Position numbers and translations under genes: made by a program
Shown here: positions 44,706-53,428 of the stretch, in pieces
Layout: every line of letters begins with the position of its first letter
Position numbering within the stretch: the stretch's first letter is position 1
NCBI RefSeq assembly: GCF_014653195.1
Contig: NZ_BNAH01000004.1
Span: 109,958-173,957 of the forward strand
Source: Thalassotalea profundi
Lineage (GTDB): Bacteria; Pseudomonadota; Gammaproteobacteria; Enterobacterales; Alteromonadaceae
Direction: 5' to 3'
Length of the DNA stretch: 64,000 bases
Notes under the pieces: model-generated
Database searches by the model: none
What the model saw: only the letters and a program-made list of their open reading frames with translations
What the model was told of the DNA's origin: nothing

Positions 44706-45596
44706 TTAAGTCAGTTTCTTTGCAAAAAAGTCTAATGTGCGTTGCCATGCTAAATCAGCACTTTCTTTATCAAAACGTCCTGTAGAGTCATTATGAAAGC
44801 CATGATGCGCATTTTTATACATATGCATTTCATAAGGTACTTTATATTTTTTTAAATCTTTTTCATATTTAGGCCAAGATTTGTTAACGCGCTCGTCTAA
44901 CTCCCCTAATTGAATTAAAAGAGATGCCTTAATGTTTTTTCTAAGATCTTGTGCTGCCGGAGTCCCATAAAAAGGAACACCTGCTAATAACAAATCTGAC
45001 TCTACTGCGGCCAAATAATTAACCATATAACCACCAAAGCAAAAACCTACTGCGCCAAGTTTACCATTACTTTTAGGATGACTTTTTAGATACTTAGCTG
45101 CCGCAACAAAGTCATGTTCAATTTTTGGTCGCTCTAATGTTCTTTGCATCGCTCTGCCTTCGTCATCATTGCCTGGGTAACCGCCAAGTGGAAATAGGGC
45201 GTCGGGTGCAAATGCGAGAAAACCGGCTTTAGCTAAACGTCTAGCTACATCTTTCACATAGGGGTTTAATCCACGATTTTCATGAATAACTAAGACAACG
45301 GGTAAAGGACCTACTTTATTTTGTGGGGTAACTAAATAACCTTGGCATTTACCATGGCCTAGAGGTGAATTGAATGCTTCATAGGTGGCTTTTATGTCAT
45401 CATCATTAAATGATACCTGTTCTGCGAGTGCATAATTGGGTAATAGCGCGGCGGTTAGTACACTCATCGAATACCCAACGGCGACTAGTGTGCCCAATTT
45501 TGTCATAAAAGATCTGCGATCCATACCACCATGAGCATAAGCATCGTACCAATCAAAAGCTTCTTGCGGAATATCTTGTTTTAATTTTTGTGACAT
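44706..45596 (-). CDS. Tat-exported dienelactone hydrolase-family protein
   Basis: A 296-residue protein with a Tat signal (MDRRSFMTKLGTLV, twin Arg around residue 27, membrane stretch to about 60), so exported folded to the periplasm. The alpha/beta-hydrolase domain has VIHENRGL, the nucleophile motif GFCFGG with Cys in place of Ser (dienelactone hydrolase type), Asp near LGELDERV and His in AHHGF. It is likely a carboxymethylenebutenolidase-like esterase; the substrate is unknown. Confidence 0.88.
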   Translation of the reverse strand: MSQKLKQDIPQEAFDWYDAYAHGGMDRRSFMTKLGTLVAVGYSMSVLTAALLPNYALAEQVSFNDDDIKATYEAFNSPLGHGKCQGYLVTPQNKVGPLPVVLVIHENRGLNPYVKDVARRLAKAGFLAFAPDALFPLGGYPGNDDEGRAMQRTLERPKIEHDFVAAAKYLKSHPKSNGKLGAVGFCFGGYMVNYLAAVESDLLLAGVPFYGTPAAQDLRKNIKASLLIQLGELDERVNKSWPKYEKDLKKYKVPYEMHMYKNAHHGFHNDSTGRFDKESADLAWQRTLDFFAKKLT

Positions 45597-45770
45597 AGTG
45601 CTTCCTTTAATTAAAAATTATCATGCTAAGTTACTATCAGTTTAGCGTCTATTTGCATTTTTTAAATAGAGATTTTAGTTATATTATTGTTAACATTAAG
45701 TATACAGATACCGAGCAGCATTTAATTCTAAATTGGTATAAGCTGAGCTTGAAAATATAGGGTGGATTAA

Positions 45771-46121
45771 TTGAATACAAATTATCATCAAATCTGGCAA
45801 ACAGTACAACTAATTCCAAAGGGAAAGGTCGCTTCTTATGGGCAAATAGCTGACTTAGCAGGTTTGCCTAATCGAGCAAGATTAGTTGGGAAAGCATTAG
45901 GCTTTGTACCTGACAATGGTTGGAATAATAAAGCGGTTCCTTGGTATCGAGTCATTAATTCACAAGGAAAAATATCGCTTCCAATTGGAAGTGATGCTTT
46001 TGAACGGCAAAAAAGTTTACTTCAAGACGAGCAAGTGGTGGTAATAGGAGCAAGAATCAAACTAGCCGAATTTCAGTGGCAGCCTGACCTTGCTGAACTC
46101 TTATTTCAATTAAAGTTTTAG
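45771..46121 (+). CDS. Atl (alkyltransferase-like) DNA-repair protein
   Basis: A 116-residue MGMT-fold protein. In the active-site position PCHRV the sequence reads PWYRV, so the alkyl-accepting Cys is Trp: it binds O6-alkylguanine without transferring the group and flags it for nucleotide excision repair. The recognition helix ASYGQIADLAGLPNRARL and the Tyr/Arg used for base flipping are present. It uses a TTG start with GGGTGGA upstream; no ATG is near. Confidence 0.9.
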   Translation: MNTNYHQIWQTVQLIPKGKVASYGQIADLAGLPNRARLVGKALGFVPDNGWNNKAVPWYRVINSQGKISLPIGSDAFERQKSLLQDEQVVVIGARIKLAEFQWQPDLAELLFQLKF

Positions 46122-46137
46122 CCTTAAATTAACGCGT

Positions 46138-46926
46138 TTATAAGCAAGAGGTTCTTCCACCATCGACTGGGAGATTAATACCGGTAATATAGCCAGCTGA
46201 AGGTGATGCTAAAAAAGCGGCCGCATAAGCAAACTCTTCTGGTGTTGCAAAGCGCCGCATAGGGATAACGGCTTTTTCATTGTTGGTTGCTTGTTCTACA
46301 GAAATATTTTGTTTCTTTGCTTTACCTTCAATAATGGCATCGAGTCGGCTGGTAGCCGTAGCGCCTGGAAGTACATTATTAACGGTTATACCAAACTCTC
46401 CTAATTCATTGGCAAGTGTTTTTGCCCAACTTGCGACAGCACCACGAATTGTATTTGATACACCTAACCCAGGTAAGGGCTGTTTTACTGAGGTTGAAAT
46501 AACATTAATGATTCGGCCATAGGCTTGCTGTTTCATATATGGAAGAAGCGCTTGAACTAAATGGTGGTTTGAAACTAAGTGTAGGTTAAATGCATCGATA
46601 AAGTTTTCAGCATCAGCAACGTTCGCTAGGCCAGGGGCTGGACCGCCGGTATTGTTTATTAATATTTCATAACCACCGCTTTTTCTTACTTCAGCATTGA
46701 TCGCTGATTTAACTTCTTCAGGCTTACTGAAGTCTGCAATTAATATTTTATGTTGCTGATTTTTTGAGGTATCTAAAATAGTTAAAACTTTTTCAAGTGA
46801 AGCTTTGTTGCGGGAGAAAAGAGTCACATTTGCGCCTAATTGTGCAAGTTCTATTGCACAGGCTTTACCAATTCCTTGGCTGCTTCCACAAACGAGCGCA
46901 GATTTATTGGTTAAATCAATATTCAT
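46138..46926 (-). CDS. SDR-family oxidoreductase (FabG-like)
   Basis: A 262-residue SDR with VCGSSQGIGKACA for NADP binding, INNTGG (NAG motif variant with Asn-Thr-Gly) and an active-site region ISTSVKQPLPGLGVSNTIRGA in which the usual Tyr-x3-Lys is not clearly present (SNTIR), suggesting an altered catalytic site or a shifted motif. The C terminus YITGINLPVDGGRTSCL fits FabG-like enzymes. The substrate is unknown. It converges with the Atl gene, 16 bases apart. Confidence 0.82.
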   Translation of the reverse strand: MNIDLTNKSALVCGSSQGIGKACAIELAQLGANVTLFSRNKASLEKVLTILDTSKNQQHKILIADFSKPEEVKSAINAEVRKSGGYEILINNTGGPAPGLANVADAENFIDAFNLHLVSNHHLVQALLPYMKQQAYGRIINVISTSVKQPLPGLGVSNTIRGAVASWAKTLANELGEFGITVNNVLPGATATSRLDAIIEGKAKKQNISVEQATNNEKAVIPMRRFATPEEFAYAAAFLASPSAGYITGINLPVDGGRTSCL

Positions 46927-47113
46927 TTTAATTGCTTCTTATATTTACTTTCTACCATGCGGTAGTTTTAACACAATTAAACTCATAATGTCAGAAGCTT
47001 AAATAAAAAAATTAAAGAGCTCATAATAAGTTTTGACAATTCAAACAGGTGTTTCATAATGCTAGTCTTAAATGTTAAAAATCTTAGTTTTACTATCGGA
47101 GTAGTTGAATTTT

Positions 47114-47896
47114 ATGGCAACCTTACCATCGGGCGTATATGTTAAAGGTTCAGGACCTGCTGTTGTTTTTTTGCATTCATCATTAAGTACCGCCAAGCAA
47201 TGGGTGCCACTGATTAATATAATAAAAGATAAGTTTACTTGTATTAATATTGATATTTTAGGTTACGGCAATGCAGAAAAGGTAACCGATGAAGCTAATT
47301 ATAATTTTGATGTCGAGGTAACACGCATTCGACATATTATTAAAACTTGCATTGGTGATGAGAATTACCACCTTGTAGGGCACTCTTGTGGTGGTGCCAT
47401 TGCTTTGAAGGTAGCCTTTGAAGCACCGCAGAAATTATTGAGTTTGTCTTTATATGAGCCTGTTGCATTTCATCTTCTCGCTCAAGGGTCAATTGAGAGA
47501 CAAGAGGCGTTTAGCTTTTCAGAGAAAATAGCCGGCCTTTCAAATGAAAACGCTGCGCAAGTATTTACAGATTTTTGGAATTATGATGGCTTCTATCTAA
47601 GCTTACCGTCTAAAGTACAGGAAATGATGGCTACAGATATGCAAAAGGTTAATTTAGATTTTAAAGGACTTACTTGTGAACAATATCAACTTAATGATTT
47701 AAGTGTTATTACTTGCTCCGCTGTTATTTATTCCGGAACACAAAGTCCACATTTAACCCAGTTTCTCGCAAAAACTATTGCAGAGGCTTTGCCTAAAGGA
47801 ACACTATGCGAACTAAAGGCAGGGCATATGGGGCCTATTGATAAAGCGGAATTGGTATTAACAAAAATCGCTGAAAATATTGTATCAATGAATTGA
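47114..47896 (+). CDS. Alpha/beta-hydrolase
   Basis: A cytoplasmic alpha/beta-hydrolase of about 260 residues. The oxyanion segment is VFLHSSLS (residues 20-27), the nucleophile motif GHSCGG near residue 93, and a late His in AGHMGPIDKAE (catalytic His). The start at ATG 47114 gives a family-like MATLPSGVYVKG; a TTG at 47105 is in frame but has a ribosome site only 3 bases away. The substrate is unknown. Confidence 0.8.
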   Translation: MATLPSGVYVKGSGPAVVFLHSSLSTAKQWVPLINIIKDKFTCINIDILGYGNAEKVTDEANYNFDVEVTRIRHIIKTCIGDENYHLVGHSCGGAIALKVAFEAPQKLLSLSLYEPVAFHLLAQGSIERQEAFSFSEKIAGLSNENAAQVFTDFWNYDGFYLSLPSKVQEMMATDMQKVNLDFKGLTCEQYQLNDLSVITCSAVIYSGTQSPHLTQFLAKTIAEALPKGTLCELKAGHMGPIDKAELVLTKIAENIVSMN

Positions 47897-47902
47897 TAAC
47901 AT

Positions 47903-47928
47903 AAAAAAGCCCAACATTACTGTTGGGC
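47903..47928 (-). terminator. Terminator of hsp20
   Basis: An 8-bp stem GCCCAACA / TGTTGGGC; on the minus strand it is followed by six Ts. It lies between the hsp20 gene (minus) and the hydrolase gene (plus). Confidence 0.88.
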
Positions 47929-47962
47929 AAAAAACATATAAGGGAGAGAAATATTGTGAAGG

Positions 47963-48415
47963 TTAATTTTTTCTTTCTAATAAACTTTTACCGTTAATTG
48001 CTATTTTTCTTGGTTTTAAAGCTTCAGGTATTTCTCTTTGTAAATCAATATGAAGCAGGCCATTTTCCATAAAAGCACCAATGACTTTTACATGGTCACC
48101 TAACTGAAATTTACGTTCAAAGCTTCGTTCTGCAATGCCTTGGTGTAAAAATTTTCGTTCAGATGTGTCTTTGCTAGCGGCTTTAGTGCCAGTAACAATC
48201 AGGTTGTTATCTTTAGATTCAATTTCTAATTCGTTTTCAGCAAACCCTGCTAAAGCCATGGTGATACGGTATTGATCATCGGCTAGTAATTCAATGTTAT
48301 AAGGAGGGTAAGTTGATTGTTTGTCAGCACGTGAGGCTTTATCCATCATACTAGCTAAGTGATCGAAACCAATAAATGAACGGTAAAGTGGGCTGAAATC
48401 TGTATTTGTACGCAT
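47963..48415 (-). CDS. Small heat-shock protein Hsp20 (IbpA-like)
   Basis: A 150-residue holdase chaperone that binds unfolding proteins until DnaK/ClpB rescue. The alpha-crystallin domain spans residues 35-130 (YNIELLADDQYRITMALAGFAENELEI, FERKFQLGDHV, LHIDLQREIPE), and an IxI-type C-terminal motif (KIAI) is present. A sigma-32-type promoter and a ROSE-like hairpin over the ribosome site (see separate entries) predict transcriptional and translational heat induction. Confidence 0.92.
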   Translation of the reverse strand: MRTNTDFSPLYRSFIGFDHLASMMDKASRADKQSTYPPYNIELLADDQYRITMALAGFAENELEIESKDNNLIVTGTKAASKDTSERKFLHQGIAERSFERKFQLGDHVKVIGAFMENGLLHIDLQREIPEALKPRKIAINGKSLLERKN

Positions 48416-48420
48416 AATTC

Positions 48421-48443
48421 ATATCCTATTTGTTTAGCAATAT
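48421..48443 (-). promoter_or_regulatory. ROSE-like RNA thermometer hairpin of hsp20
   Basis: Minus-strand RNA: AUAUUGCU, then an 8-base loop, then AGGAUAU containing the Shine-Dalgarno AGGA, six bases before AUG. The UUGCU segment pairs with AGGA except for one G, as in the U(U/C)GCU core of ROSE elements. At low temperature the ribosome site would be hidden. Confidence 0.65.
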
Positions 48444-48588
48444 AAAATGTTATTTATATCCGTTAAACCTAAATTAGTGTCCAACATCAATTAGTTGCGA
48501 CGATTATGGTTTACTGAATATAAAAATTAGTGCCTTTCATTACGAACAGGCGGTTAATGTAATCCCACTAGGGCGACTACATAATTAA

Positions 48589-48616
48589 AGATGGGATTGA
48601 ACAATAAAATTTCAAG
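48589..48616 (-). promoter_or_regulatory. Sigma-32 (heat shock) promoter of hsp20
   Basis: CTTGAA (48616-48611), a 14-base spacer and TCCCATCT (48596-48589), close to the RpoH consensus CTTGAA and CCCCATNT. Transcription would start near 48582, leaving a leader of about 165 bases with the ROSE-like hairpin. Confidence 0.65.
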
Positions 48617-48703
48617 AGAAAAATTAAATTTATTTTATTTCTTTTTTTATCTTATTGAATAATAAAGGTAAATAATTACCTTTATTATGGGAGATTTTGT
48701 TGA

Positions 48704-49351
48704 TTAACTTTCTGGGGATTCGAGTGTCTCAGATGAATTACTACTTTGATCCGGACTTAAGGCTTTTAATGTGGCTAACGCCATATCGTAATCTGGATGG
48801 TTTGATATATTAGGCACTAACTCTTTATAGGCTATTTTTCCTGATTGGTCGATGATAAAAATGGAACGAGTTAGTAACCCCATATCTTTTATAAGAATGC
48901 CATATTTAGTGGCAAAATCACGCCATACACTATCAGAAAGAACCGTGATTTTATCTATGTTTTCAGCCTTACAAAATCGTTTTTGAGCAAAAGGTAAATC
49001 ATTACTGATGGTTAAAATTTGAATGTCTTTGGGCAGTTTTACGACTTCTTCATTAAAGCGTTTAGTTTGAATCGAGCACACACCAGTATCTAGACTTGGT
49101 ACCGCAGAAATTAGGATTATTTTGCCTGTATAATCGGATAAATTGACAGGAATAAATGATTCATTCACCACTCTAAACATAGGGGCGTCATCACCTACAT
49201 TAACTTGATTGCCTAGCAGGGTAATAAACTTTTCTCCCGCTTTAACTAAGTTGTTAGTTTGCGGCAGATCTTCATTTAACAATGAGCCTGCTAAAGCATA
49301 ATTACAGCAGAGAGTGAAATAGGTGAGTGACAATAATTTAGATATTTTCAT
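48704..49351 (-). CDS. Exported thiol peroxidase (Tpx-like)
   Basis: A peroxiredoxin of the Tpx group, 215 residues. Peroxidatic Cys is in SLDTGVCSIQTKRFNEE and the resolving Cys in FCKAENI. Unlike E. coli Tpx (168 residues, no signal), it has a clear signal peptide MKISKLLSLTYFTLCCNYALA, so it should detoxify peroxides in the periplasm. A Ser/Glu-rich C-terminal tail is extra. It would need a periplasmic reductant; none is adjacent. Confidence 0.85.
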   Translation of the reverse strand: MKISKLLSLTYFTLCCNYALAGSLLNEDLPQTNNLVKAGEKFITLLGNQVNVGDDAPMFRVVNESFIPVNLSDYTGKIILISAVPSLDTGVCSIQTKRFNEEVVKLPKDIQILTISNDLPFAQKRFCKAENIDKITVLSDSVWRDFATKYGILIKDMGLLTRSIFIIDQSGKIAYKELVPNISNHPDYDMALATLKALSPDQSSNSSETLESPES

Positions 49352-49509
49352 AAAGGGTACTATGTTTGTTGTTTATTGATTTAGCTTAACGCCCAATAAA
49401 AAAAAATGCTATATAATAGTGTCTTATTTCAAATTTTAGCTATTGTTATAGTTAAGAAAAATATTTTTAATAGATAATTCATTTATACGGTTTTAAAGAA
49501 GTTATAACT

Positions 49510-50625
49510 ATGCCAACACCGCTTTTAATTTGTGATGATTCCAATATGGCGCGAAAACAAGTCGCGCGCTCTTTACCTGACGGCTGGGATGTCGATATCA
49601 GTTTTGCTACTAATGGCTTAGAGGGAATTGAAGCGATTAAGGCTGGTAAAGGGGATGTGTTATTACTGGATTTAAACATGCCCGTTATGGATGGCTATCA
49701 AGTCTTAGAAACGATTGTTGCTGAAGATTTACCTACATTGGTTATTGTTATTTCTGGTGACATTCAACCCGAAGCTCATCAACGAGTGACAGGATTAGGT
49801 GCTTTAGACTTTATTAAAAAGCCAGTTAATAAAGAAAAGTTAACCGAAATATTAGCCGCTTATGGCATTTATAATGCGGCAAACATTACCGAACAAGAAC
49901 AACCTAAAGATATAAAAGTCCCTGACATTGTTATTGAAGATAAAACCGAAGAAGGAGTTTTAAAACCATTAATTAAAGCAAGCCCGCCGATAGTTGAGGA
50001 ACTACATGATAAAAGACCACAGTTGGAACAGCTTGAGCCAGATATACGTGATTGTTATCAAGAAATAGCTAATGTAGCTATGGGCCAAGCAGGGGATTTA
50101 TTAGCGAGATTACTGAAAGTTTTTGTGGTGTTACCAATTCCTAATGTGAATTTAATTGAGGTAAGTGAATTAAGTATGGCGCTTTCTGCTATTGAAATGC
50201 ATGAGAGTACATCAGGTATATGCCAAGGCTTTATCGGTGCGGGTGTGTCTGGTGAAGCATTATTAATTTTAAATGATTCAAGTTTTAAAGATGTTGCTTC
50301 TTTGATGAACTATCAATATGAGGTTGATGAAAGTACTGAACTTGAATTATTAATGGATCTAGCGAATGTGTTAATAGGCGCTTGTCTTAATGGGGTCTCT
50401 GAGCAACTTGATATGCCATTTAGCCAAGGCCACCCAGTGGTTTTAGGGCAACACCGAAAAATATCAGAACTGATTGCTTATAATGCGAACCGATGGCGAA
50501 GAACCTTAGCTATTGAAATTAGCTACAGTATTGAAAATTACTCGATAAAATGCGACTTATTGTTGCTTTTTACTGAAGAGTCTATGAACACTTTAAATAA
50601 CAAATTAGCGTACTTGTTGGATTGA
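49510..50625 (+). CDS. Receiver-CheC response regulator
   Basis: A 371-residue protein: an N-terminal receiver (residues 3-120, phospho-Asp in LLLDLNMPVMDG, Lys in IKKPVN), a Glu/Pro-rich linker (125-165) and a CheC/CheX-type phosphatase domain (about 175-365). The two active-site motifs are EIANVAMGQAGDLLA and DLANVLIGACLNG, with Glu and Asn intact in the first and Asp-Asn in the second. Such proteins dephosphorylate CheY-P or themselves. The gene is followed 6 bases later by a diguanylate cyclase, so it may reset that pathway. Confidence 0.85.
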   Translation: MPTPLLICDDSNMARKQVARSLPDGWDVDISFATNGLEGIEAIKAGKGDVLLLDLNMPVMDGYQVLETIVAEDLPTLVIVISGDIQPEAHQRVTGLGALDFIKKPVNKEKLTEILAAYGIYNAANITEQEQPKDIKVPDIVIEDKTEEGVLKPLIKASPPIVEELHDKRPQLEQLEPDIRDCYQEIANVAMGQAGDLLARLLKVFVVLPIPNVNLIEVSELSMALSAIEMHESTSGICQGFIGAGVSGEALLILNDSSFKDVASLMNYQYEVDESTELELLMDLANVLIGACLNGVSEQLDMPFSQGHPVVLGQHRKISELIAYNANRWRRTLAIEISYSIENYSIKCDLLLLFTEESMNTLNNKLAYLLD

Positions 50626-50631
50626 TTAAAT

Positions 50632-51600
50632 ATGTCGTTAGAAACAGAACAAATTAATGAGTTACATTGGTTGATGGAAATGCTGCACACCATCGATGTA
50701 GGGCTAGTTGTATTAGATAGAGAATATAATATTCAAATCTGGAATGGTTTTATGGAAAACCATAGTGGCTTATTACCCAGAGAAGTAAAAGGTAAAGGTG
50801 TATTTAATTTATTTGATGAAATTCCAAAAGATTGGTTTATAAGAAAAGCTGAATCTGTATTCTTATTAAAAAATAAAGCGTTTACTATTTGGGAGCAGCG
50901 CCCTTACTTATTTCGTTTTCAAAATTATCGCCCCATTACTGGGACGGCTGATTTCATGTATCAAAATACTACTTTTATCCCTTTAATGTCAGCGACAGGA
51001 GTTGTTACGCATTTATGCTTAATTGTTTATGATGTTACTGATATAGCAATCCATAAAACCGAATTAGAAAGGGCCAATAAAGAGCTAGCTATATTAAGTC
51101 AAACAGATGGATTAACAGGGTTATTTAATCGCACTCACTGGGAAAGTTGTTTGCAAGGCGAATATAAACGTTGGTTACGCAGCCAGCATGCTAGTTGCTT
51201 AGTAATGATAGATATAGATGGCTTTAAAGAGGTAAATGATACCTATGGGCATATGGTAGGAGATGAAGTTATTCGCCATATATCAGGTCTTATTCGACAC
51301 CATGTAAGAGAAACTGATGTGTCAGGTCGATATGGTGGTGAAGAGTTTGTGATTTTACTAGCTGATACCACATTAGAAAACGGAAAAGTATTTGCTGAGC
51401 GTTTAAGACAAGAGATAGAGGCTTCTGTTGTTAAATATAACGATATTGAGGTGAAATATACGGTGTCTTTAGGGATTGCTCAAATAAACCCTAGTATTGA
51501 TAACTATGAGGCATGGATTGAGTGTGCTGACGCCGCTATGTATATGTCAAAACAAGCGGGTAAAAATACAACAACACTATACCCAAACGCAACTTCGTAA
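50632..51600 (+). CDS. PAS-linked diguanylate cyclase
   Basis: A 322-residue cytoplasmic protein: PAS domain (about 10-130) and GGDEF domain (about 150-318) that makes cyclic di-GMP from two GTP. The active site is GGEEF, and the inhibitory site RxxD is intact (RETD, five residues before GGEEF), so feedback by product is expected. The ATG follows the receiver-CheC stop by 6 bases: the two are an operon. The sensed signal is unknown. Confidence 0.9.
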   Translation: MSLETEQINELHWLMEMLHTIDVGLVVLDREYNIQIWNGFMENHSGLLPREVKGKGVFNLFDEIPKDWFIRKAESVFLLKNKAFTIWEQRPYLFRFQNYRPITGTADFMYQNTTFIPLMSATGVVTHLCLIVYDVTDIAIHKTELERANKELAILSQTDGLTGLFNRTHWESCLQGEYKRWLRSQHASCLVMIDIDGFKEVNDTYGHMVGDEVIRHISGLIRHHVRETDVSGRYGGEEFVILLADTTLENGKVFAERLRQEIEASVVKYNDIEVKYTVSLGIAQINPSIDNYEAWIECADAAMYMSKQAGKNTTTLYPNATS

Positions 51601-51622
51601 TAACCACTTATCGGCAGACATA

Positions 51623-51664
51623 AAAAGCTCATACACCTTTGCCTTATTGGGTGAATGAGCTTTT
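51623..51664. terminator. Bidirectional terminator after the DGC gene
   Basis: AAAAGCTCAT / ATGAGCTTTT plus CACC / GGTG with one mismatch, 12-base loop; A and T runs on both sides let it serve both converging genes. Confidence 0.8.
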
Positions 51665-51699
51665 GGTTATTTATATAAATAAGTTGTGATTAATTGTAG

Positions 51700-53352
51700 T
51701 TAATTAATATTAAATACTTGTTTGCCATTGACCCAAGTACCTAATACTTTTATTTTCCAAATGTTTTCCTCTGGCATGTTAAAATAGTCATCTTCAACTA
51801 AAATAAAGTCCGCTTTTTTACCTTCAGCCAAACTGCCAATAATATTTTCCTGATGTCCTGAATATGCTGCATCTATAGTGAAACTTTTGAGTGATTCAAG
51901 CCGTGTCATTTTTTCTTCTGGAAACCAACCATTTTCAGGGGTGTTAGCATGGTCTTGACGTGTTACTGATGCGTGTAAACCAAAAAATGGGTTAGGAGAT
52001 TCTACAGGGAAGTCGGACCCTGCGGCTATAACTGCATTGGCATTTAATAATTTGCGCCATGCATATGCGCCTAAGATACGTTTATCTCCAATTCTTTCTA
52101 CAGCCATATTTTTATCGCTTGTTGCATGAGTCGCTTGCATAGAAGCGATTACGCCAAGTTGATCAAATCTTGGAATGTCTGATAATTGTAATATTTGTGC
52201 ATGTTCAATGCGATGGCGAAGTGCTTGACTCTCAGTTTTATCAATTAATTTTTCATATAAATCAAGTGTTAATGTATTTGCATTGTCACCTATCGCATGA
52301 GTATTTACTTGAAACCCTGCCGTCATGGCTGTTTCAATATATTTTGATAAATTAGCTGAGCTATGGAGCAAAAGGCCTTTATTTCCTGCATGATCAGAGT
52401 AATCCTCAATCAATGCTGCGCCACGACTCCCTAATGCGCCATCGGCTTGAATTTTTACACTATTAAATAAAAACAAATCATCTTGGCTTTTATAAAGCCC
52501 TTTATCTAGCGTGTCTTGCCATTCAGGGCTAGGAAGGTACAACATGGCATTTATGCGAATTGGCATTTGATTACTTTGAGCTAATGACTTATATAAAGCT
52601 ATATCACTACTATCAACCCCAGCATCATGTACGCTTGTTAACCCCATAGAGACTAGGCTGTGCATTGCTTTTTTAAGTGCAATTTTTTTATCTTCAGAGG
52701 TTAGTGGGGGGATCGCAGCCCCAATTAAAGCCATTGCATTATCAATAAATACACCTGTTGGTCGTCCTTTAGCGTCTTTAATTATTTCGCCACCATCAGG
52801 AGAAGTTGTTTTAGCTGTAATTCCAGCTAATTCCATGGCTTTGCTATTGGCCCAACCTGCGTGACCATCAATACGTTTTAACCAAACGGGTTGGTTTGGA
52901 AATACAACATCAAGAGTTTTAGCTGTTGGAAAAGTATTTTTTTTCCATTGCACTTGATTCCAGCCTCGACCATGTATCCAATCTAGGTCAGGGTTCTTTT
53001 TAGCATATTCTAGAGTGCGCTTAACTGCTTCTTCTTCACTTGTAGTGCCAACCAAATCAACGTTAAGTAAACTGAGGCCGTAGCTTAATACGTGACCATG
53101 GGCGTCGATCAAACCAGGTAATAAGGTTTTACCTTGACCGTTAATAACAGTTATATTTTCATCTATTATTACTTTGTCATTTTCAAGATATAACTTGTCA
53201 ATTTTATCATTGGTAAATTGAAGAGCATGAAAAGATTTTAGTTGTTTATTTTCTATTGAGTAGCCTTTGATATTACTAATAATAGTGGTATTTGCTATTA
53301 CATTGGTAATATAAAAAAGTAATAATATTGGAATTATTTTTGATAGCGTCAT
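51700..53352 (-). CDS. Amidohydrolase family 3 (YtcJ-like), exported
   Basis: A 550-residue metal-dependent amidohydrolase with a signal peptide (MTLSKIIPILLLFYITNVIA). The metal-site DAHGHVLSYG near residue 85 gives HxH, DGALGSRGA and NTHAIGDNA, HRIEHAQ (two His) and GSDFPVESPNPFFG complete the amidohydrolase_3 set. It is probably a periplasmic deacylase or amidase; the substrate is unknown. It stands alone next to lnt, 76 bases apart but with independent spacing. Confidence 0.86.
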   Translation of the reverse strand: MTLSKIIPILLLFYITNVIANTTIISNIKGYSIENKQLKSFHALQFTNDKIDKLYLENDKVIIDENITVINGQGKTLLPGLIDAHGHVLSYGLSLLNVDLVGTTSEEEAVKRTLEYAKKNPDLDWIHGRGWNQVQWKKNTFPTAKTLDVVFPNQPVWLKRIDGHAGWANSKAMELAGITAKTTSPDGGEIIKDAKGRPTGVFIDNAMALIGAAIPPLTSEDKKIALKKAMHSLVSMGLTSVHDAGVDSSDIALYKSLAQSNQMPIRINAMLYLPSPEWQDTLDKGLYKSQDDLFLFNSVKIQADGALGSRGAALIEDYSDHAGNKGLLLHSSANLSKYIETAMTAGFQVNTHAIGDNANTLTLDLYEKLIDKTESQALRHRIEHAQILQLSDIPRFDQLGVIASMQATHATSDKNMAVERIGDKRILGAYAWRKLLNANAVIAAGSDFPVESPNPFFGLHASVTRQDHANTPENGWFPEEKMTRLESLKSFTIDAAYSGHQENIIGSLAEGKKADFILVEDDYFNMPEENIWKIKVLGTWVNGKQVFNIN

Positions 53353-53428
53353 TGTTTTAGCTGCTTTTATTTAACGGTATCTTAAATATTAGCATGGAAT
53401 TAAAGTAAATAACGTTTTAGTACAATAG

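Noticed and set aside
49412..49417. TATAAT as a promoter for the receiver-CheC gene
   Set aside because: A good -10 is present, but no convincing -35 lies at 16-18 bases; I left it out of the features.
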